A stretch of 64,000 nt of DNA, from the NCBI RefSeq assembly GCF_020379485.1, contig NC_063452.1, positions 28,650,770 through 28,714,769 on the forward strand, in the 5' to 3' direction. This DNA is from Brassica napus. Lineage: Eukaryota; Streptophyta; Magnoliopsida; Brassicales; Brassicaceae. The translations under genes and the position numbers were made by a program. The notes beneath the pieces are model-generated. The model had not been told where the DNA came from. It saw only the letters and a list, made by a program, of their open reading frames with translations, and ran no database searches. Positions 48,431-58,741 of the stretch are shown in pieces. Positions within the stretch are counted from its first letter, which is position 1. Each line of letters starts with the position of its first letter.

Positions 48431-49825
48431 TGATCACTCTTTCCCACCAATTCAATCACCACTAAAGTTGTCCTGAGCTGTGTAACCTCAGCCTCAATTT
48501 TCCCCAACCTGTCGGTTACAACTGTCTCAAACTGCTCAGTTCTCTCCGAAGCTGTCCTGAGTTGTGTAACCTCAGTCTCAATCTTCCCCAACCTGTCCGA
48601 GAACTGCTGACAGAATTTTTCCCCAAAAGTAGTAAAAGAAGCTTGTACCAGACCCTCCAAGAAGTTTTTCATATCTTTGTCAATATTCCTTTTTGATGAA
48701 GCAGCTAGCTGGCACAAGACATTCTTCTTTCTTGACTCTGCTCCTTGGTCCGCATGCTTTCTCTTGTTTCTTCCCGAAACATCAGTTGTGCCATCAACAT
48801 TCTCTGCAACATGACTATTCTCACCCCTCTCAGTATCAGCTGCTTGATCCTCTCTTTTTTTCTTCGCCAGCTTCCTCAAATTTGGAGCTCATAGCTTCTT
48901 TTACTCCCCAAACATGATTGTTCTAATCATGTTTTCTATTGATCATATCCAAAATGCGATCCACTCTTTCATCTTTCTTCTCATCCTTCTGTACAAAATC
49001 AGTTGCCAAAAGGACCACTCCATCTATGTGGGATTCCATGAATGAATGCAAAATCCCCTAAAAACAATCAAATCATTAGTAAAGTGAACAAGACAATAAA
49101 CATTTTTATTAGAAAAATATATGCATAAAGTTGATCACTCTTTCCCACCAATTCAGTCACCACTAAAGTTGTCTGAGCTGTGTAACCTCAGCCTCAATTT
49201 TCCCCAGCATGTCGGTTACAACTGTCTCAAACTGCTCAGTTCTCTCCGAAGCTGTCCTGAGTTGTGTAACCTCAGTCTCAATCTTCCCCAACCTGTCCGA
49301 GAACTGCTGACAAAATTTTTCTCCAAAAGTAGTAAAAGAAGCTTGTACCAGACCCTCCAAGAAGTTTTTCATATCTTTGTCAATATTCCTTTTTGATGAA
49401 GCAGCTAGCTGGCACAAGACATTCTTCTTCCTTGACTCTGCTCCTCGGTCCGCATGCTTTCTCTCGTTTCTTCCCGAAACATCAGCTGTGCCATCAACAT
49501 TCTCTGCAACATGACTATTCTCACCCCTCTCAGTATCAGCTGCTTAATCCTCTCTTTTTTCTTCGCCAGCTTCCTCAAATTTGGAGCTCGTAGCTTCTTT
49601 TACTCCCAAAACATGATTGTTCCAATCATGTTTTCTATTGATCATATCCAAAATGCGATCCACTCTTTCATCTTTCTTCTCATCCTTCTGTACAAAATCA
49701 GTTGTCAAAAGGACCACTCCATCTATGTGGGATTATGAATGAATGCAAAATCCCCTAAAAACAATCAAATCATTAGTAAAGTGAACAAGACAATAAACAT
49801 TTTTATTAGAAAAATATATGCATAC
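48431..49825 (-). repeat. About 700-bp tandem duplication inside unit B
   Basis: Bases 48431-49130 and 49131-49825 are near-identical head-to-tail copies, each beginning 'tgatcactctttcccacc' and ending 'aaaatatatgcata'. Each holds the coiled-coil-like coding exon, an intron-like gap and part of the next exon. Small differences include a missing 'cc' near 49171 and a 'tgcttaatcc' stop change near 49543. This doubles part of the gene and shifts its frame. Confidence 0.88.
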
Positions 49826-50702
49826 TTTTTCTGGGAATAAGTTCTCAACGCCAATGATATCTTCATAAGAACATTTTGCACATCCTCTCCAATTACCACA
49901 CAGAGGACCTGTAAATTTTTTGCTGGCTTTTGTGCCACAAATCTCTCCTAAAGCAGGAACAGCTTCCATTATCCAAATCTGGAAACCAAACAAGAATCCT
50001 TCCATCAGATACCTCTCCTTCTGCTCCAATTTATGCCTTGTTTTATCAAGCTGCTTCAGAAGGAAATCAAACGAGTACAGACCCCATGGGTAATTCCGAA
50101 GCTTCTCCAAATCCATCGCCAACTTCATGTACAGATGCGGGATATTCACCTTCTCATCCTTCCCCATCACCACACCCATAATAACGCAAAGATATATCAG
50201 TCTCACCCTATCACCCCAAGTCCAGGTATTGCTCTCTTCCAAATGCTTCTTTTTTATGATCTGCAAGTTTATTTTTCCATTTGTCTTTATCCGCTTGCTC
50301 CAAAAACCATCATCATCTTTCCATGTCACTAACCCACCGTTCTTCTCTCGCTTCACTTTCAGACCAGTGACCATGATACTCTTGCAATCCAAAACGCAGA
50401 GGCCTCCTAGCGAAAGTGAACCACTTCTCATGTCTCTTGCTTGTCATCAACTCCTTACACAAGAAAGAGTGTACCAACCTCGCCGAAAACTTTATATCAT
50501 TCTTCTGGATAACCATAATATGCGAAAAAATGGGATCTTTCATAACTTCATCGAATTCTGGCTCCATTTTTTCCTTCAGCAACTCGAGAAGTTTTAGTCG
50601 GCAGCTGTTATTAATCTTCTTAACTTGAGGTTCCGACCCCTCACCGTATAAACGACTAGGCAACTCCAACTGCATACCTGAAAATTGAACACAATACAAC
50701 AC

Positions 50703-51480
50703 AATAGTTATTAATAACTAATATCACATCTCAGTTAAATAATGTCTCTTAATAATCTATCAATAACCAATGCCAACAAAACCAAAAAGAATTAGCATTC
50801 TCACTGTATCAATTCCAATTTTCGGGTGTTTTGATTTTTTTTTTTTAAGAACAAAACCTAAAATTCCTAAATCTATCCAAAAAATACTATTTAAGCCATG
50901 GGTTGTGTACAAAATCGTCTCTAATCATCACCTTAACACATGATTGAAGCCTAAACATCCTAACAAACTCAAAAAATTACCTTTTACCTTTCTATTTTCA
51001 AACTCTAGAACGAACTAAAGAGTGATAGATTCATAAAAAGCTCACAAAATCGTATGGGTTAGGCCGAAGAATCATCCAAATCAGAGTCAAATTGTGTGAG
51101 TTAGGGTTTATGAACTTGGGTGAGACTTTGATTTTCTCCCCCTTTGTTCGTGAATGAGAAATTATGGGTTTCATCCCAAAGAAATCGACTTTAAAGAGTT
51201 GAAATCATGCTTGGTCGGTTCAAATCAAGTGTGAATCAATCCAGATATAATCGAAGAAAACCAAAAAATCGATTTGGGATACTTTCCTGGGCACATGATC
51301 GATCGATCCGTGTTGAGAGATCGGTCGATCTATATAAATCGACCTTCGCCGATCGAGTGAAATGGACCAGGTCGATCAGTATATACTCTGCGTTTTTTTG
51401 TTCTGCATAATGATCAGGATCGATCGATCCGTTGGACCTTCTAAATTCGGATCGATCAGTCCCGCATGATCGAACTCATT
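50703..51480 (-). promoter_or_regulatory. Leader and upstream region of unit B
   Basis: This is diverged homology to 45650-46510. Shared ordered words on + include 'gcattctcactgtatcaattcc', 'gccatgggttgtg', 'aatcgtctctaatcatcacc', 'gggttaggc' and 'gggtttatgaacttgggt'. GATC module 3 (51295-51475) lies at its outer edge next to the right TIR. A splice-acceptor-like 'attttcag' precedes the unit B start. The leader may therefore have been duplicated within the element. Confidence 0.6.
51295..51475. repeat. GATCGATC-rich module 3, next to right TIR
   Basis: The module contains 'gatcgatcgatcc', 'ggtcgatct' and 'ggatcgatcgatcc' words around the core 'ctgcgtttttttgttctgcataatgatc'. Orientation matches module 2. 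It lies about 150 bp from the right element end. Confidence 0.75.
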
Positions 51481-51484
51481 ATAT

Positions 51485-51622
51485 ATATTTTTTAAAAGTT
51501 ACAATTTTAAGGGCATTACTGCCATTTTGAAAAAAAAATTAGTCTAATGGAACATAAAGTAATAGAGATTAGTCTAAAAATATATAGTTACCATTTTTTT
51601 GCTCTATAAAAACAATTTTCCT
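51485..51622 (-). repeat. Right terminal inverted repeat of MULE
   Basis: The outer 65-70 bases are the imperfect complement of the left end. The final bases CCT abut the target duplication TTTTTATAA at 51623-51631. The inner 70 bases have no clear left counterpart. Confidence 0.75.
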
Positions 51623-51655
51623 TTTTTATAAAGCCTGAAAAAGTGTAATAAGATA

Positions 51656-51883
51656 CTCCCTCCGTTGTCGTTTTGGGTATATGCACACAGATTAAAAAAA
51701 TAATTAATTTTATATATTTTCTATATAAAAAAACAATTACCTATACACCTAACCATATTTCAACCAATAGAAAAATAAATTACTGAATAAAATTAATAAA
51801 TTTTGCATTGAAAATCGAAAACGACATTTATTTTGTAACGAAACAATTTCTCTACAACGACACTTAATATGAAACGGAATGAG
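51656..51883. repeat. Stowaway (Tc1/mariner-type) MITE
   Basis: CTCCCTCCGTTGTCG on the left and 'cggaatgag' on the right are flanked by TA (51654-51655 and 51884-51885). The family is related to the MITE in PLD intron 7 (22551-22797). It inserted within 25 bp of the MULE right end. Confidence 0.75.
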
Positions 51884-52020
51884 TAAATCACAAGTTAATT
51901 GTTCTGCCACTGCTCGTCTAGACATACCATAATTGTAAGAAAAAAAATCAAAATTTTCGTGTATTCTTTTGAAATTTAATTTCATTTCATAATTTCAAAA
52001 AGACTTCACTAACTAATAGT

Positions 52021-52517
52021 ATTTTGTTATTTCATATTTGATATTTTTTTAAAAAAGAAGCAAAATATTGTCAAGTTATATTACTTTTTTAAAAGAAAAA
52101 AAATAAAAAAATAAAAAAAAATAGTAGTAAATACAAAAAAAAAAATTGTCAGCAAAACACTAAATCCTAAATCCTAAACCCTAAACCCCTCTTGGATAAA
52201 TCCTAGATTCTAAATAAAAAACATTAAACACTAAAACACTCAAGGGTTTAGGGTTTAGAGTTTAGTGTTTTTGATTTAGAGTTTATGATTTATCTAAGGG
52301 TTTAGGATTTATCCAAAGATTTAGAGTTTAGGATTTATGGTTTAGGGCCTAGTGTTTTGCTAATGATGTTAAAAATATATATTTTTCAAATTTTTTTTTT
52401 TTTTGTAACTACTATTATTTTTATTTATTTTTTATATTTTTATTTTAAAAATATAATATAATTTGATAATATTTTGTTTTTTTTTTCAGAAAGACAACAA
52501 ATATAAAATAACGAAAT
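52021..52517. repeat. Long-TIR palindromic element with telomere-like core
   Basis: The ends ('attttgttatttcatatttg' and its approximate complement at 52498-52517) begin a long imperfect inverted repeat. The middle is made of 'aaccctaaa', 'aatcctaaa' and 'gggtttaggg' words on both arms, so the whole can fold into a hairpin. It resembles a long-TIR MITE. The telomere-like words are degenerate and mixed in orientation. No target duplication was resolved. Confidence 0.6.
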
Positions 52518-53015
52518 TTTATTGGCTGGTGAACCTATGAATTAATTCTTTTGTCAATTTCGATATTCTTTTGTCAATTTCGATATCAGTTAAGACATAA
52601 ATTACTTTTTGATTTTCCCCATACACAAGTGCTAACCATTTATGTACAGGTCAGTAGATGTCATGTGAATCATGTCAGTGGTTTATTTGTAGAAGTAACA
52701 CAGTGACAAAACGATACTAACTGTGTGAGATGTTATAGCGTTACTATTTATTTTCCGGTTCTGCAATTATAAGAACAGTTTGAATATTTGTAAACATCGG
52801 TTTGGTTTTGGTTTGATTTGGTTTGGTTTTTGGTTGTTAGTTAATTTACAAGCCTGGCTTCATATATGACTTTGAACCTCGTAAGACCTTTGTTCACTTC
52901 TTCAGAAGAACATGGATTCAACTGTTAAACATTGTTGTAACTCAAAATGCTAGCATCATTTTGAAATTAAGGTGATTTTGAATATACATATTGGTGGCTT
53001 CAAAATAAAACAAAA
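52518..53015. other. Intergenic DNA left of Helitron copy 2
   Basis: This stretch contains a 'ggtttggtttgatttggttt' degenerate repeat near 52800-52840 and no recognised gene. Confidence 0.35.
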
Positions 53016-54258
53016 CTAGATTTTAAACCGCACGTCCGTGCGAATATATTTCTATTTTATAGATGTATTAAATGTATTTGGTATTATTAAATTTTTTAAA
53101 AATATATAATTTCTATTTTAGTGTTATATATTGTGTAACTCTATATTATTTTTGTTTATATTTCTAATTCGGTATTATTAATATATAGTGATTTTTTTAC
53201 TACATTTTACTTTGTTATTAATTTTTATTACTTACTAATATATTTTCGAGTAAGGTACAATAAAATAACAATATGAAATAATCAAATAGAGAACTTCCTT
53301 CAAAATTTATTTATTTTCTTTAATTTATACATTTTGCATATAATATATATATTTAAATTTTGCATATAATATATATTTTTAAATTTTGTTTATTTATATT
53401 ATAAAAAAAGAAATAAGCTTAAGATAATTTATATTTACATGTTGTGTTTAATACAATCAACTTTAACATATATCATTTTAGTATTTTACAGGATTTATAA
53501 GTAAAAACACTGTTTTTATATAATATAGCCGTGTTGTTTTAGTAAATTTTATACATATTAGTTTCTATCATATTAATTTAGTAAGTTTTATTGATATAGT
53601 ATATTTTTGGATATTATGATATTAAGTTTTATTTTTATTTTAAATTAAGACTTCAAAATATTAGTTTGCTTTAATTTTTACAACATATATAGTTAGTTTT
53701 TTCGTGGTGAATTTTAAAAATTTATTCTTTATTATCTGTGATTTTATATCTTTTGTAAAATTTGAAATATTCAAACTCAAAATGAAAATATTTCAAATAG
53801 GTAAAAATAAATATTTCAAACTCAAAATGAAAATATTTCAAACGGTTGAATACCTTAAGAAAGAATTTGAGATGAAAGATCTCGGAAAAAATTAAAAAAT
53901 ATAAAATTTGTTAATTTACCTATTTAATATAATTTTTCATATTTAATTCATTATATAATATAGAATATAATTATACAATTTATAAATAATAGAGTAGAAT
54001 TTTATTTTCTTGTTTTATAATAAATTTTTAGTTAACATTGATTTATGTGTTATTTAATAAAAAATATTTAAAATTTGAATTAAAATTTTGTTAGATTTTT
54101 TCTCAACAGATTTTTTTTTTATAATTGAAAGAAAATTCAAATTTATAGTTGATTTATTATTAATGTAAATAATCTGTCATATTAACTAATTCTTTAAGTA
54201 GTCTTACTATAACTTGTTAACAATAAATAAAAATAGGACATTAAATTGATAGATTAGA
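53016..54258 (-). mobile_element. Helitron-like non-autonomous element, copy 2
   Basis: Reading the minus strand, the element starts TCTAAT at 54258 and ends ATCTAG at 53016, next to T. A GC hairpin (CGCACGG / CCGTGCG, 53028-53042 region) lies about 12 bases inside that end. This is the standard Helitron 3' structure. It shares most of its AT-rich body with 18038-19621. It carries a 52-base piece of copia reverse transcriptase (53839-53890) and local 23-29-base tandem repeats beside it. No Rep/helicase is present. Confidence 0.68.
53839..53890 (+). other. Copia reverse-transcriptase micro-fragment inside Helitron
   Basis: About 50 bases match, nearly identically, the complement of 56094-56142 within the copia RT frame. 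They encode the same peptide, QTVEYLKKEFEMKDLGK. The left junction falls at 'atttcaaa', a short word shared with the copia sequence, and is preceded by a tandem-repeated 'atatttcaaactcaaaatg' word. The Helitron copy at 18038-19621 lacks it. Confidence 0.85.
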
Positions 54259-54537
54259 TAAAATAAAATGAACGAAAAGAAACAAAGGTCTTGTGAAATG
54301 AACGAACAAAGGTTGAAAAGACACTACAAAATGAGAATAACATAACATCCAAAAGGATAGAAGAGAAAACATGTATGTGGTTGGGGTGAGCTTCAAAGAC
54401 CATACATGTGGCTTTGAGTTCGTGAACTTTTTGCATTTATTGGTTTCGAGTTCGTCAAATTTTTGCGTTTATTCACACCGTCACATTAAACGCTAAATTA
54501 ATTTTGGATTGCGTATTCAGTTTGAGATCATTTGGAT
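54259..54537. other. Short spacer between Helitron and copia
   Basis: I see no supported gene, RNA or repeat. A minus-strand frame crosses it but shows no family features. Confidence 0.35.
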
Positions 54538-54542
54538 GGATT

Positions 54543-55024
54543 CGTTGTGAAACGATAGATTTAGAGCTGAATGTTTCTGTATTTTATTAATGAATAAGTG
54601 TTCCCTTTATATAGGAGATTACAAGATAAGTAAAAAAAAAATTATCCAAAACCTAAACCAACTAGGATTATTAAAGAATACTAATACATAATTTGGAAAG
54701 ATTATAAAGAAAGAAAATCCTAATCATATAAAGAAAAGGAAACATATGAAAGAAAATCCTAATGCTTAAGTTATGTTCTTCGTTGTTGTTTCTATCTTTA
54801 GTTCTTAGGGGTGTTGTTTTACCTCGTCGGCTGATGACTCCGGAAAGGCTTTGTTCCTTTGCTGGCTTTGTATAAGGCATGGTTATTTCAATATTAATCC
54901 CACAGATGACAAAAAAAGAATGTGGCCGCTTCTCTCTCTCCTCAATAGGCCGACTCTCTCTCCTGCGGATGGGCCGGTTTACAGACCGGGCCGGTTATGG
55001 ACATCCATCAATTGATTTATAACA
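54543..55024 (-). repeat. 3' LTR of pol-only copia, with a 170-bp insert
   Basis: At 482 bp this LTR is longer than its partner (323 bp) because about 170 bases at roughly 54750-54921 are absent from the other. The word 'aaagaaaatcctaat' occurs on both sides of the first part of the insert (about 54709 and 54749). The origin of the insert is not recognised. Confidence 0.85.
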
Positions 55025-55168
55025 CTCCTTCTTGGATGTCATAACCATACAGGGATTGTAATACGCTTAATGTTGCCTCATTAAAACCTTATCATGAAAA
55101 ACCCAGTGGGACAAAAACATGATGAAGAAAAAAGAGTACAACACGTACTACTCCCCCTGATGAGAACC

Positions 55169-55795
55169 TCAGTGGAGGTCTTGTAGCCTACGCATCCCAA
55201 TCTGATGCGTGAGCTTCCTGAATGTACAGGTCGGAAGTGTCTTAGTAATTAAATCGGCCGAGTTATCACTAGACCGTACTTGGATCACTTTGACCTCTCC
55301 GGTCTTTTGCAAATCGTGGGTAAAGAAGAACTTAGGCAAAATATGTTTTGTCCTATCCCCTTTGATATAACCATCCTTGAGCTGAGAAATACAAGCTGCA
55401 TTGTCCTCAAAGATAATGGTCGGCTCTTTGCACTCGACCATCCCACAATCTGATCGGATATGTTGGGTCACCGACCTCAACCAAACGACGTCGCGGCTGG
55501 CCTCATGAATGGCTAGTATTTCCGAATGATTGGATGATGTGGCCGCGATGGTCTGTTTCATGGAACGCCATGATATGGCCGTACCTCCATGTGTAAAGAC
55601 ATATCCTGTCTGTGATCGAGCTTGATGTGGATCTGATAGATATACAGCATCAGCAAAGCCAACCAAACCATCCTTATTATGGTTAGTATAAAACAAACCC
55701 AAGTCTTTCGTTCCTTGTAGGTAACGAAGAACATGTTTGATCCCGTTCCAGTGCCTTAGGGTCGGACATGAGCTGAACCTGGACAGGAGATTCAC
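55169..55795 (-). pseudogene. Copia RNase H domain
   Basis: The frame encodes the RNase H end of a copia polyprotein: LRYLQGTKDLGLFY, GFADAVYLSD (first acidic residue), AATSSNHSEILAIHEA (Glu), IIFEDNAACI (Asp) and RTKHILPKFFF. The C-terminal LADLITKTLP-type motif (SADLITKTLP) ends it. A duplicated 'ggcaaaggctatatcaggcc' word at about 55796-55836 separates it from the RT frame by a stop. Confidence 0.85.
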
Positions 55796-55803
55796 GGCAA
55801 AGG

Positions 55804-56889
55804 CTATATCAGGCCGGCAAAGGCTATATCAGGCCGTGTATGAGTTGCCAAATACATCAAAGCTCTAATGGTACTGAGGTAAGGCATTTCAGGACCAAGG
55901 ACATCCTCATCGTCCATCTTGGGATGGAATGGGTCAGTGTCCAGGCCGAGTGATCTCACGACCATGGGACTGGTCAGAGGATGGCAATCGGCCATATTAA
56001 ACTTATTGAGTACTTTCTCTGTGTATGCCTTCTGATGCACAAGGATACCATCACATATGTACTCAAGCTGTAATCCCAAACAGAATTTTGTTTTCCCGAG
56101 ATCTTTCATCTCAAATTCTTTCTTAAGGTATTCAACCGTTTGGAAAATCTCACCAGAGGTTCCAAGGATGTTCAGATCATCAACATATACAACTATGATC
56201 ACAAACCCTTGATTTTTGAATTTCTTTATGAAAATACATGGACTGATAGGGTCATTTCTATATCCCTCTTTTACTAGGTACTCACTGAGTCTATTGTACC
56301 ACATCCGTCCGGATTGTTTCAGTCCATAAAGAGATTTTTCCAACTTAATACAATGTTGGTCTCGAGAACTCTCTTTGTTTTTCAATTCAATACCCTCTGG
56401 GAATTTCATATAAATGTCATTATCTAGTGGACCATAAAGGTATGCGGTTACAACATCCATTAACCGCAAATTCATACTCTCTCTCACAGCCAGACTTATC
56501 AAAAATCTGAAGGTCGTAGCATCCACCACAGGGGAGTATGTCTCCTCATAATCTATTCCAGGTCTCTGTGAGAATCCTTGTGCAACAAGCTGAGCTTTAT
56601 ACCTCACGACTTCACCATTCTCATTTCTCTTCCTCACAAAGACCCATTTGTATCCCACTGGTTTAATATCATGAGGTGTTCGGATTATTGGACCAAACAC
56701 ACCTCTCTTACTCAGTGATTCTAACTCCACGTTTATGGTTTCTTTCCACTTAAACCAATCTGATCTTTGCATGCATGCATATATAGACGTGGGTTCTTGA
56801 TCCTCATTATCCATAAGTTCAAGTGCTACTTCATAAGAAAATAAATCATCCATGTCGACATGTTTTCGGTTCCACTGTTTCCCAGACAA
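55804..56889 (-). pseudogene. Copia reverse transcriptase domain
   Basis: This frame of 361 codons contains NVELESLSKRGVF, YKWVFVRKRNENGEVVRYKAQLVAQGF, the LYGLKQSGRMWY motif and the catalytic YVDDLNILG, all typical of plant copia RT. It is the best-preserved part of the element. The upstream end (MSGKQWNRK) is a frame break in the polyprotein, not a real start. Confidence 0.9.
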
Positions 56890-58140
56890 GACATAATTTT
56901 ATTGAGATCTCATTATTATCTGCACCATCAGTACTATGAATCTTGGCGTCCCAAGAATCATTGTTTGGCACATGAGGGCCGGCCACTTTAGTGGCATCAG
57001 GTCCAGCTATGTCTAGAACCGGGTTGGTCGCGGCCACATCACGAGCTTGATCGACCGCGGCCGTGTCTGGTGTCTTATGAACCTCGGTTGCACCTTTTTT
57101 TATTTTCCGAGGGTTCTTTTTTTGGAACCTATTGGTCTACCACGTTTCACACGCTAGCTAGACTCTGTAGCAACTTGATTGTGTCCCTCTTGAACATCAA
57201 TTCTTATTGGTGCATTAGCAGCAGGTATGTATGACTTGGTCACACTTTTCGGGTCAGCAAAGGAATCTGGCAATTGATTAGCTAGCTTTTGTAAATGTAT
57301 AATCTTTTGAACTTCAAGATCACACACTTGAGTTCGAGGATCTTGCCAAGAAATGGATGTTTGATTCCATGAAATTTTTCTTTTATCATTTTGCTGCTAT
57401 CTCCCCCTAAGGTCGGATGTTCGGATTCATTAAAATAACAATCCGCATATCTGGCCTTATACAAATCACCCGTAGTTGGCTCAAGATATTTTAAAATCGT
57501 GGGGGAATCAAATCCGACATATATCCCATCCTCCTTTGAGGTCCCATCTTTGTTCTCTGTGGTGGAGCTATAGAAACATAAATGGCACAGCCGAATGTCT
57601 TAAGATGGGATACGTCTGGCTCATGACCCCTAAGTAATTGTAATGGGAAATACTTATGTTCACTTGATGGCCTGATGCGTATGAGCTCGGCCCCGTGAAG
57701 GACCGCATGTCCCCACGCTGAGACCGGAAGCCTCGACCTCATGAGTAATGGTCGAGCTATGAGCTGTACGTGTTTTATAAATGACTCGGCCAAGTCGTTT
57801 TGTGTATGTACATGTGCCATGGAGTGTTCCACACTTACCCCCATGGATATACAGTAGTCATTAAACGCTTGAGAAGTGAACTCACCAGCATTATCAAGAC
57901 GTATAGTCTTTAATGGAAAATCTGGAAAGTGTGCTCGTAATCGAATTATCTGAGCAAGCAACCTGGCAAAGGCCAAGTTCATGGTCGACAGGAGACAGAC
58001 ATGCGACCATCTAGTGGACGCATTTATGAGGACCATGAAATATGTAAACGTTCCACAAGGTGGATGTATTGGTCCACAGATGTCTCCTTGAATTCTTTCC
58101 AGAAAGTTTATAGTCTCTTTAGTGACTTTAACTGGTGATG
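56846..58140 (-). pseudogene. Copia integrase and linker, frameshifted
   Basis: The 57491-58036 frame holds the integrase core: RLDNAGEFTSQAF (an Asp of the DDE triad), the SVEHSMAHVHTQNDLAESFIK block with the catalytic Glu, and LKTFGCAIYVSI. Shorter frames at 57282-57464 and 56846-57037 carry the linker toward RT. The zinc-binding pre-integrase lies around 58140-58420 with an in-frame stop near its conserved SQGKLVSRP motif. Confidence 0.8.
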
Positions 58141-58477
58141 GCCTAGAAACGAGTTTCCCTTGGGATCAAGCAACACAAGATAGGTGCTTAGGGATGACTC
58201 GTTTCTCTTTAAGGGAATGGCCGTTCGAGTTCATAATCAGTTTACGCACCATGGACGACCCGGGATGACCCAGCCGGTCGTGCCACAAAGTGAAGTTATC
58301 GATTGCCTCTTTATTAAAAATGGCATTAGCTTCGATCATACTGACTTTAGTGTGGTAAAGACGAGTAGATAGTGCGGGGATGCATTCTAAGACTTTCTTA
58401 TTGCCATGAACAAGTTAAAAGATTTGAAGAGATTCTTTGTTTCCCTCGCCCTTGGTTTCAATGTGAAATCCATTCAT

Positions 58478-58741
58478 TCAAATGTCTTTAAAGCTTAATA
58501 GACTTCTCATAGAGTTGGGTGAATACAAGGCATCTGATATCTCAAGATGTGTACCCATAGGCAACAATATACTAGCCTGGTCGTGCCCCTCTATGAGGCT
58601 GGCAATACCCGCAATGGTTGAGATGTTGGCATTTTTAAGAGTTAGATTTATGAAGTATCTCTTATCTTTAAGAATCGTGTGGCTTGAGCCACTGTCCACA
58701 ACGAGTACATCCTTGTTCTCGTTCATTTCTTTTGTTTGCAA
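58478..58741 (-). pseudogene. Copia protease domain
   Basis: An aspartic protease motif VVDSGSSHTI is followed by IAGIASLIEGHDQASI and LEISDALYSPNSMRSLLS, as in copia polyproteins. The frame opens at MQTKEMNENKD, immediately beside the leader at 58742, so gag and the zinc knuckle appear deleted. Confidence 0.85.

Larger units (their letters stand above)
46711..50675 (-). pseudogene. MULE minus-strand unit B: DUF1985 plus Ulp1-like cysteine protease, broken
   Basis: The start is near 50675 (MQLELPSRLYGEG). Frames 50313-50675 and 49733-50431 make a DUF1985-type N-terminus (DPIFSHIMVIQKNDI, LCKELMTSKRHEKWFTF, then SIMVTGL), joined only by a frameshift near 50380. A coiled-coil-like middle (LGKIETEVTQLRTA) lies in a 700-bp segment present twice. 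After a repeat with three LELPKSLKKP motifs (47760-47910), a Ulp1-like C-terminus follows. Its His is in NHWIALCI (near 47125), Asp in VFDCTGRK and Cys in CHCGVYTIKHIKCHVLG (near 46915); a frameshift near 47080 and an in-frame TGA near 46817 break it. Ulp1 enzymes process SUMO. The residues are kept but the unit cannot make a full protein. Confidence 0.75.
40225..51622. mobile_element. KAONASHI-type Mutator-like element (MULE), 11.4 kb, with TIRs and 9-bp TSD
   Basis: A perfect 9-bp duplication TTTTTATAA flanks the element (40216-40224 and 51623-51631). The left end starts GGGAGGATTGTTTTTTTAAA; the complement of the right end starts AGGAAAATTGTTTTTATAGA. Similarity continues inward over about 65 bases (shared 'agcaaaaaa', 'taactat', 'gactaatct'). 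It carries a MURA-type transposase on +, and two minus-strand units: unit A (44053-45649) and the DUF1985/Ulp1-like unit B (46711-50675). A transposase combined with a Ulp1-like gene is the layout known from Arabidopsis KAONASHI MULEs. All three coding units are broken, so it is probably non-autonomous now although its ends look intact. Confidence 0.9.

Noticed and set aside
48693..49738. Plus-strand frames of 66-94 codons
   Set aside because: They are antisense to the duplicated coiled-coil part of the Ulp1-like unit.
52160..52350. Interstitial telomere array
   Set aside because: Words such as 'ccctaaa' are few, degenerate and in both orientations within a palindrome, so a MITE-like element explains them better.
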